This document shows positions 6,624 through 11,690 of a DNA stretch of 11,690 bases, in pieces (within the stretch, counting starts at the first letter, position 1; every line of letters starts with the position of its first letter). A program made the position numbers and the translations under genes. The notes under the pieces were generated by a model. The model was not told the origin of the DNA and did not search any database. It worked only from the letters and a program-made list of their open reading frames with translations. Source of the DNA: Burkholderiales bacterium (GTDB taxonomy: Bacteria; Pseudomonadota; Gammaproteobacteria; Burkholderiales; Usitatibacteraceae); the NCBI GenBank assembly GCA_026786225.1, contig JAJAYN010000465.1, positions 1 to 11,690 on the forward strand, given 5' to 3'.

Positions 6624-7610
6624 ATGCAACGCGCCCAATACACCGAACGCGGCCCTGTTCCGCAGGCATCGATCGCCGCAGTTGAATTTACGCTACCATC
6701 ACTTGGCCCGGGTCAAGCCCTGATCAATGTGCTTGCCGCACCGATAAACCCATCGGACGTGCTAACACTGACTGGCGTCTACGGAATGCTGCCGCCGTTA
6801 CCTGCTGTAGGCGGCAACGAGGGTGTGGGCGTGATCGCAGAGTTGGGCCCGGGTGTGACCTCCCCACCAATCGGCCAGACGGTGTTGCTGCCTGTCGGTG
6901 CCGGCACGTGGTCTACACACATGGTTGCTGAGGCAGCCAAATTGATGCCACTGCCCAATGGTGTTGATCCACTGCAATTGGCGATGATGACTGTGAACCC
7001 GCCAACCGCGTATTTGATGCTCAAGGAATTTGTTGACCTTCAGGCTGGTGATTGGGTGATCCAGAACGCCGCCAATTCGGGCGTGGGTGAATACCTTATC
7101 CAACTGGCGAAAATCCGTGGCTTGAAAACGGTCAATATTGTCCGGCGCGATTCGGCCGTTGCGGCAGTGCAAGCGATGGGCGGGGATGTTGTGCTTGTTG
7201 ATGGCCCAGGTCTGGCCAAGCAAGTTGCTACGGCCACCAACAGCGCAAAAATTCGCCTGGGTATCGATGCGGTCGGCGGAAAATCCACCGATAACATCGC
7301 CAATTGTCTGGCCGAAGGTGGCGTGTTGGTCAACTACGGCATGATGAGCGGCGAATCTTGCATGGTCTCGCCGTCCTCGTTTGTGTTTCGCGACGTGACG
7401 CTACGCGGATTCTGGCTGGCGCTGTGGTTTCGCAAAGCGACACCGCCGCAACAGATGGCCGTGTTCGGCGAGTTAGCACAATTGATCGCGACCGGAAAGC
7501 TGAAGGCGCGTGTCCAGGCAACCTACGACATCGGCCAGATCAAGGAAGCGATTGCCGCTGCGGCGGCGGGGGAGCGCGATGGGAAGATTCTGATGGTGCC
7601 GAAAAACTAA
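6624..7610 (+). CDS. Zinc-free MDR oxidoreductase, 2-enoyl thioester reductase (MECR/ETR)-like
   Basis: The start is ATG at 6624, with GAGGA 5 nt upstream (6614-6618). An earlier in-frame ATG at 6531 lacks such a site and adds a non-conserved tail. The 328-residue product has the GroES-like half with APINPSDVLTLTGVYG (39-54) and LPAVGGNEGVGVI (59-71). The nucleotide-binding half has NAANSGVGEYLIQLAKIRG (148-166) and NIVRR (171-175), whose arginines suit the NADPH phosphate. Only two cysteines occur and no zinc-ligand set is present. Tyr53 in GVYG matches the catalytic tyrosine of ETR enzymes such as yeast Etr1p. By family it reduces trans-2-enoyl-CoA or -ACP to the acyl form with NADPH. The in vivo substrate may differ, and quinone reductase is a less likely alternative. 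It appears to be its own transcription unit. Confidence 0.9.
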   Translation: MQRAQYTERGPVPQASIAAVEFTLPSLGPGQALINVLAAPINPSDVLTLTGVYGMLPPLPAVGGNEGVGVIAELGPGVTSPPIGQTVLLPVGAGTWSTHMVAEAAKLMPLPNGVDPLQLAMMTVNPPTAYLMLKEFVDLQAGDWVIQNAANSGVGEYLIQLAKIRGLKTVNIVRRDSAVAAVQAMGGDVVLVDGPGLAKQVATATNSAKIRLGIDAVGGKSTDNIANCLAEGGVLVNYGMMSGESCMVSPSSFVFRDVTLRGFWLALWFRKATPPQQMAVFGELAQLIATGKLKARVQATYDIGQIKEAIAAAAAGERDGKILMVPKN

Positions 7611-7693
7611 CCATCCGTTAACATAGCGGCGTCGTTAATACATGCTACATGCAACGTATTCAGCCTACCCAGCCCAGCCAAGGAGAGTTACAA

Positions 7694-7927
7694 ATGAAAT
7701 CAATAATTCTGACGACAGCACTTTCGATTGTTTGTTGTGTCGTTAGCGGACACGCATCCGCCAAAACAAGCTGCGATGAAGTCATCGCCGCCATTGAGGC
7801 CAAACTGGCGAGCAAAGGTGTAAAGAAATACACCCTGCTTGCGGTACCAAAAGATGAGGCTTCTAATTTGCGTATCGTCGGCACCTGTGACGGCGGATCA
7901 AAAAAAATTACGTACAAGCGCGACTAA
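7694..7927 (+). CDS. Small exported DUF1161-family protein
   Basis: The ATG at 7694 is chosen because AGGAGAG (7681-7687) stands 6 nt before it. The frame is open further up to 7649 without a better site. The 77-residue product has a signal peptide (1-23, ending ASA before KTSCDE). The mature part of 54 residues begins with the DUF1161 pattern: CDEVIAAIEAKLASKGVKKY, then RIVGTCDGGSKKITYKR. The two mature cysteines (27 and 65) are conserved in the family and could form a disulfide in the periplasm. The function of the family is unknown. No neighbour clarifies it. The lipoprotein frame starts 45 nt downstream, but a strong hairpin lies between them. Confidence 0.85.
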   Translation: MKSIILTTALSIVCCVVSGHASAKTSCDEVIAAIEAKLASKGVKKYTLLAVPKDEASNLRIVGTCDGGSKKITYKRD

Positions 7928-7972
7928 ACACAAGCGACTTTCCGCATCTGCCTGGTTTGGCGGCCGCAGAAC

Positions 7973-9667
7973 ATGAAAATTTTGGCAAACTCAAGCACTG
8001 GCGGGCCTTCCCGGCAGAAAATGCCTGGTGAGGCCCGCCGTTGCTTGAGTTTCAATATTTTTTGTCAACTGGCGACGTTAACGCTGTTGAGTGCATGTGG
8101 CGGAGGCGGGGGCGGCGGTGCGAATACGTCGACCGGCAATGGCGCAGTGCCCACGATTCCACCTGCACCAACGGGCCTGGTCTCGGGGGTCTCTACTTTA
8201 TCTACGACGTGTTCTGGTGTTCCCAACGCAGGAACGCTGTATACAAATGCCGAAGTAGAACCGCATGTCGCCATTAACCCCACCAACCCCAATAACCTGA
8301 TTGGCACCTGGCAACAGGATCGCTGGTCAAATGGTGGTGCCCAGGGCATCGCCATTGCGTCCTCCTTTGACGCGGGCGTCACATGGACCACCAATGTGTT
8401 GCCGGTTTCCCGTTGTGGCAACGGAAACATCGGCAACGGTGGCGACTACGAACGCGCTTCCGACCCGTGGGTGACGTTTTCGCCTAACGGGGTTGCATAC
8501 CAGCTCTCACTCGCGATCAGCGGAACCTCATTTCAGGAGGGATCGCGTTCTGCAATGCTGGTCAGCCGCTCGGCCGACGGTGGCCGAAGCTGGGGCAATC
8601 CGGTCACGCTGATTCTTGACGGTTCGCAGTTTTTCAATGACAAGAACACGATTACCGCCGACACCACCGACTCGCGCTATGTGTACGCTGTCTGGGATCG
8701 CCTCACGTCCGACAATCGTGGTCCAACAATATTGGCCCGCACCACCGACGGTGGGAGCACATGGGAGGCGGCACGCGTCATTTATGATCCCGGCGTCGGC
8801 AACCAGACCATCGGCAATGTCATCACAGTACTGCCCGATGGCACCTTGATCAACTACTTTACCCAGCTCAACACGGCCTCCGGCATGATCATCGGCTCGT
8901 TCGCGGTCATGCGGTCGACCGACAAGGGCCTGACCTGGTCTCAACCGATCACGATTTCCAGTTTCCTTGGCATCGGCACACGCGACCCCGAAACCGGCGC
9001 GGCGATTCGGGACAGCTCTTTCCTTGGCCAGATTTCGGTGGGCCCACAAGGGCAACTTTACGTTGCATGGCAGGACGCTCGCTTCAGCAACGGCGCACGC
9101 GACGCGATCATATTCTCGCGTTCCACCGATGGCGGTTTGACCTGGAGTCTGCCGTTGCGTATCAATGCAGATGCCAGCGTACAGGCGATGGTGCCCAGCG
9201 TGAATGCGCGCGCCGACGGCACCATCGGCGTCAGTTACTTCGACATGCGCAGCAACACCACCGATGCCTCCACCCTGCTCACCGACTACTGGCTGGCGAC
9301 CTCGCGCGATGGAATCAACTGGACGGAGCGCCGTATCTGCGCCGCGTTTGATCTCGCCCTGGCACCGGTCGCAAGAGGCTATTTTCTGGGCGATTACATG
9401 GGTCTCGTCAGCGCCGGCACCAATTTCTATCCGCTCTATGTGCGTACCAATACCGGCACCATTACCAATCGAAACGATGTCTTCATGACGCCGATAAATG
9501 TGCCTCCAGGTGCAACGGCGGCAAGCGTTTCGCTGCGTGGCGCAGACACGGCAGAGCCCGCCGTCTCGGCCGCGTTGCAGCGGCAGGTCAGCGACAATAT
9601 CGTTCAAAAAATGGAACAGCGCGTGCCGGGCTGGTCCCGTCTGAAGGCGTTGCGCAACCAGCCATAG
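7973..9667 (+). CDS. Sialidase-fold (Asp-box) exported lipoprotein
   Basis: A 564-residue product if it starts at ATG 7973, or 548 if at ATG 8021. Neither start has a good ribosome site. From 8021 the signal peptide has a more normal length, with RR, a hydrophobic core and the lipobox LLSAC (Cys42 in the long numbering), followed by seven glycines as a flexible tether. The body is a beta-propeller with five canonical Asp-boxes: SFDAGVTW (131-138), SADGGRSW (200-207), TTDGGSTW (257-264), STDKGLTW (315-322) and STDGGLTW (384-391). A degenerate one follows (SRDGINW, 444-450). The conserved opening EPHVAINPTNPNNLIGTW (96-113) is shared with proteins annotated as exo-sialidases. The arginine-rich FRIP-type catalytic motif of true sialidases was not found, so glycosidase activity is unproven. 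It is probably anchored in the outer membrane. Residue choice after Cys does not suggest inner-membrane retention. Confidence 0.82.
   Translation: MKILANSSTGGPSRQKMPGEARRCLSFNIFCQLATLTLLSACGGGGGGGANTSTGNGAVPTIPPAPTGLVSGVSTLSTTCSGVPNAGTLYTNAEVEPHVAINPTNPNNLIGTWQQDRWSNGGAQGIAIASSFDAGVTWTTNVLPVSRCGNGNIGNGGDYERASDPWVTFSPNGVAYQLSLAISGTSFQEGSRSAMLVSRSADGGRSWGNPVTLILDGSQFFNDKNTITADTTDSRYVYAVWDRLTSDNRGPTILARTTDGGSTWEAARVIYDPGVGNQTIGNVITVLPDGTLINYFTQLNTASGMIIGSFAVMRSTDKGLTWSQPITISSFLGIGTRDPETGAAIRDSSFLGQISVGPQGQLYVAWQDARFSNGARDAIIFSRSTDGGLTWSLPLRINADASVQAMVPSVNARADGTIGVSYFDMRSNTTDASTLLTDYWLATSRDGINWTERRICAAFDLALAPVARGYFLGDYMGLVSAGTNFYPLYVRTNTGTITNRNDVFMTPINVPPGATAASVSLRGADTAEPAVSAALQRQVSDNIVQKMEQRVPGWSRLKALRNQP
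7987..8063 (+). terminator. Large terminator-like inverted repeat at the lipoprotein gene start
   Basis: An 11-bp perfect outer arm pair (7987-7997 with 8042-8052) and a 9-bp perfect inner pair (GGCGGGCCT 8000-8008 with AGGCCCGCC 8031-8039) are joined by a short internal loop. Above them a broken upper stem (8011-8016 with 8022-8028) is capped by GAAAA. Six T residues lie at 8058-8063, 5 nt past the stem. By shape it is a strong intrinsic terminator for the DUF1161 gene. However, it falls inside the downstream reading frame if translation starts at 7973, and it holds the alternative ATG at 8021 in its loop. It may act as an attenuator or translation-control hairpin. Confidence 0.65.
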
Positions 9668-9722
9668 CCACGAACCGCAGGCTGCTATCATCTGCGCACA
9701 ATAATATTCGGAGGAGCTGGAC

Positions 9723-11375
9723 GTGATGAACGCCTTGGATTCGCTCGTGCCTCAACGGTACTGTGCATGGGCAAGCTGCGTGTTGCTCGCCATACTGTGC
9801 CTGTGCCTGTCGCCGCTCACACCAATCTGGTTTTGGCCCGCCATACTGTTTGTGCTGCTTTCGCTGGTCGGATTGGTCGATTACTCACAGGACCGTCAGG
9901 CGATACGCCGCAACTACCCGGTACTGGCGCACTTTCGGTTCTTCTTCGAATTTATCCGTCCCGAAATTCGCCAGTATTTTATCGAGGCCGACCGTGAGGA
10001 ACTGCCGTTCTCGCGCGCGCAGCGTTCGATTGTTTACCAGCGCGCCAAAGGCGCGGCGGATAAGCGGCCCTTCGGCACGCAGCTCAATGTCTATGAACCG
10101 CAATACGAATGGATGAATCATTCGATCGCACCTACCGACATCGACAACCACGATTTCCGCATTGCCGTCGGCGGCCCGGATTGCGCCAGGCCCTATTCGG
10201 CCAGCGTATTCAATATTTCGGCGATGAGTTTCGGCGCGCTTTCGGCCAACGCGATCCTCGCGCTCAACGAGGGTGCCAAACGCGGCAACTTTTGTCACGA
10301 CACCGGCGAGGGATCGATCTCTCGCTATCACCGTGAGCGGGGCGGTGACCTGATCTGGGAAATCGGCAGTGGCTATTTCGGTTGTCGTACAGCCGAAGGC
10401 GGATTTGATGCGCAGAAATTCAAGGAGAACGCGGCATCCGATCAGGTGAAGATGATCGAGATAAAACTTTCACAAGGCGCCAAGCCCGGCCACGGAGGCG
10501 TGCTGCCTGGCGCAAAAGTGACCGCAGAAATCGCCGAAGCGCGCGGTGTACCGATCGGTATCGATTGCATTTCGCCGTCCAGACACTCGGCCTTTTCAAC
10601 GCCGATTGGGTTGCTGCAATTCGTGGTGAAGCTGCGCGAGCTGTCCGGCGGCAAACCGGTCGGTATCAAGTTCGCTGTGGGACACCCGTGGGAATGGTTC
10701 GGTATTGTGAAAGCGATGCAGGAGACCGGCATCACCCCCGACTTCATCGTGGTCGATGGCGGCGAAGGTGGCACGGGCGCGGCGCCCCTGGAATTCACGG
10801 ACCACGTCGGCGCGCCGATGCGGGAAGCGCTGATGCTGGTACACAACACGCTGGTGGGTGTAAACCTGCGCCATCACATCCGCATCGGTGCATCGGGCAA
10901 AATCGTTACCGCGTTCGACATCGTACGCGCCATCGCAATGGGTGCCGACTGGTGCAATTCCGCACGCGGCTTTATGTTCTCGCTCGGTTGCCTGCAAGCG
11001 CAGACCTGTCACACCGGACACTGCCCGACAGGCGTGACGACACAAGATCCGAAACGCATGCGTGCACTGGTGGTGCCGGACAAAGCCGAACGCGTGTTCC
11101 AGTTTCATCAAAATACCCTGAAGGCGCTCAAGGAGTTGCTCGGTGCCGCCGGCCTGACCCACCCGTGCGACGTTGGCCCGGAACATGTGATTCGCCGCGT
11201 GTCTTCCACCGAGGTGCGTTCGCTGGCTGCATTGCACACCTGGGCGAGACCGGGTGAGCTGCTTTCGGCTATTCCGGAATTGCCGGTGTTCAAAGTCTTC
11301 TGGGCGGTTTCGCGCGCCGATTCGTTCGACGCGCCGCCGAATGTGTTGTCGATGCGAGGTGTGAAAACACACTGA
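9723..11375 (+). CDS. Membrane-anchored FMN-binding glutamate-synthase-like protein (GltB central/FMN domain)
   Basis: The GTG at 9723 is preceded by GGAGGAG (9710-9716), and ATG at 9726 is an equal candidate. Of 550 residues, the first ~53 hold two membrane helices (about 13-31 and 36-53). The rest is the FMN (alpha/beta barrel) domain of glutamate synthase: NISAMSFGALSANAI (164-178), KLSQGAKPGHGGVLPGAKV (248-266) and VVDGGEGGTGAAP (343-355). The late cysteines C423, C429 and C434 have the exact C-x5-C-x4-C spacing that holds the 3Fe-4S cluster of GltB. The glutaminase domain is absent, so it cannot be classic GltB. This stand-alone family is widespread and its reaction is not settled; an FMN oxidoreductase working on ammonia, an amino acid or a quinone is conceivable. 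It lies 55 nt after the lipoprotein gene and could be co-transcribed. Confidence 0.92.
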   Translation: MMNALDSLVPQRYCAWASCVLLAILCLCLSPLTPIWFWPAILFVLLSLVGLVDYSQDRQAIRRNYPVLAHFRFFFEFIRPEIRQYFIEADREELPFSRAQRSIVYQRAKGAADKRPFGTQLNVYEPQYEWMNHSIAPTDIDNHDFRIAVGGPDCARPYSASVFNISAMSFGALSANAILALNEGAKRGNFCHDTGEGSISRYHRERGGDLIWEIGSGYFGCRTAEGGFDAQKFKENAASDQVKMIEIKLSQGAKPGHGGVLPGAKVTAEIAEARGVPIGIDCISPSRHSAFSTPIGLLQFVVKLRELSGGKPVGIKFAVGHPWEWFGIVKAMQETGITPDFIVVDGGEGGTGAAPLEFTDHVGAPMREALMLVHNTLVGVNLRHHIRIGASGKIVTAFDIVRAIAMGADWCNSARGFMFSLGCLQAQTCHTGHCPTGVTTQDPKRMRALVVPDKAERVFQFHQNTLKALKELLGAAGLTHPCDVGPEHVIRRVSSTEVRSLAALHTWARPGELLSAIPELPVFKVFWAVSRADSFDAPPNVLSMRGVKTH

Positions 11376-11519
11376 GAAAACCAGGTGATTTCCCGGTAAC
11401 AATGACCGTGAATTTCGTGCAGAATGTGGCCATTGCCGATACAGGCACAACGATGAGCTTGTCTGTAAATAGTCCGGGGTGAAATATTCACGGATAAGCT
11501 CTAGACACAGGGAGCCATC

Positions 11520-11690
11520 ATGTTTGAACGTATATCGCGTAGTTGGGCGTTGGTCAAAGCCAGCGCAGCCGTGCTGAAACAGGACAAGGAACTGCTGGTT
11601 TTTCCACTGATTTCCTCCATCGCTGCCTTGTTGGTCGCGGCCTGTTTCATATTGCCGATGATCGGTATGGGCGCACTGGATGGTTTGTCA
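11520..11690 (+). CDS. Membrane protein, DUF6159-like, 3'-truncated by window edge
   Basis: ATG at 11520 follows GGGAG (11510-11514) at 5 nt. Only 57 residues are in the window. The start MFERISRSWALVKASAAVLK and the following QDKELLVFPLISS resemble DUF6159 membrane proteins. A membrane segment (about 26-50) comes next and the frame remains open at the edge. The function of the family is unknown. The preceding 144-bp gap contains an imperfect palindrome (GTGAA-ATA-TTCAC, 11479-11491) and no certain promoter, so whether the gene is separate from its upstream neighbour is undecided. Confidence 0.75.
   Translation, partial: MFERISRSWALVKASAAVLKQDKELLVFPLISSIAALLVAACFILPMIGMGALDGLS

Noticed and set aside
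8101..8120. Glycine-coding G-rich run as a possible quadruplex or repeat element
   Set aside because: It encodes the poly-Gly tether right after the lipobox, which is common in such lipoproteins and explains it fully.
8528..9691. Long 387-codon frame on the minus strand
   Set aside because: It lies opposite the lipoprotein gene and is rich in Arg/Gly/Ala from codon mirroring, with no domain signal. The plus-strand frame has clear Asp-boxes.
10596..11450. 284-codon minus-strand frame
   Set aside because: It is the antisense shadow of the FMN-domain gene, with low-complexity Arg/His composition and no recognisable motif.
11479..11491. GTGAA-ATA-TTCAC palindrome before the last gene
   Set aside because: Arms of 5 bp are too short to call an operator without conservation data.

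Overview
The window looks like ordinary chromosomal DNA from a Gram-negative proteobacterium. A TonB-dependent outer-membrane receptor and an outer-membrane-type lipoprotein signal imply an outer membrane. The cold-shock protein sequence and the mix of families (MCT-like MFS carrier, DUF1161, FMN-binding glutamate-synthase-like protein) point to Betaproteobacteria, perhaps Burkholderiales. That placement is an inference from protein style only. No RNA gene, transposase, phage gene or CRISPR array was seen. Base composition looks even throughout by eye.

Layout. Bases 1-2274 hold a TonB-dependent receptor cut off at its 5' end. It runs convergently into a TetR-family regulator (minus, 2258-3073), and the two coding regions overlap by 17 bp. 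The receptor's likely intrinsic terminator lies inside the tetR 3' end. Divergent from tetR is an alpha/beta hydrolase (3181-4035). It shares a 12-bp-stem bidirectional terminator with a convergent cspA-type cold-shock gene (minus, 4133-4336). A 309-bp intergenic region then carries two promoters facing apart: one for the csp gene with a long leader, and one for a MarR-type regulator.

The MarR gene (4646-5116) is followed after 2 nt by an MFS transporter of the monocarboxylate/oxalate-formate type (5119-6381). The pair is almost certainly one operon, and a 12-bp perfect palindrome sits just downstream of the MarR -10 element. Next come an NADPH-dependent 2-enoyl thioester reductase-like MDR protein (6624-7610), a small exported DUF1161 protein (7694-7927), a sialidase-fold (Asp-box) lipoprotein (7973-9667) and a membrane-anchored FMN/3Fe-4S glutamate-synthase-like protein (9723-11375). 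The window ends inside a membrane protein gene resembling DUF6159 (from 11520).

How they fit together. Two regulator-plus-effector modules are visible: tetR/hydrolase (divergent) and marR/MFS (co-directional). They suggest response to, and uptake, export or breakdown of, small organic acids or esters. The substrates cannot be read from the sequence. No multi-gene defence, biosynthetic or otherwise clearly novel system was found. The most unusual items are structural: a large terminator-like inverted repeat inside the 5' end of the lipoprotein frame, the receptor terminator embedded in the tetR coding sequence, and a TetR protein with an N-terminal basic tail carrying two GRP (AT-hook-like) motifs.
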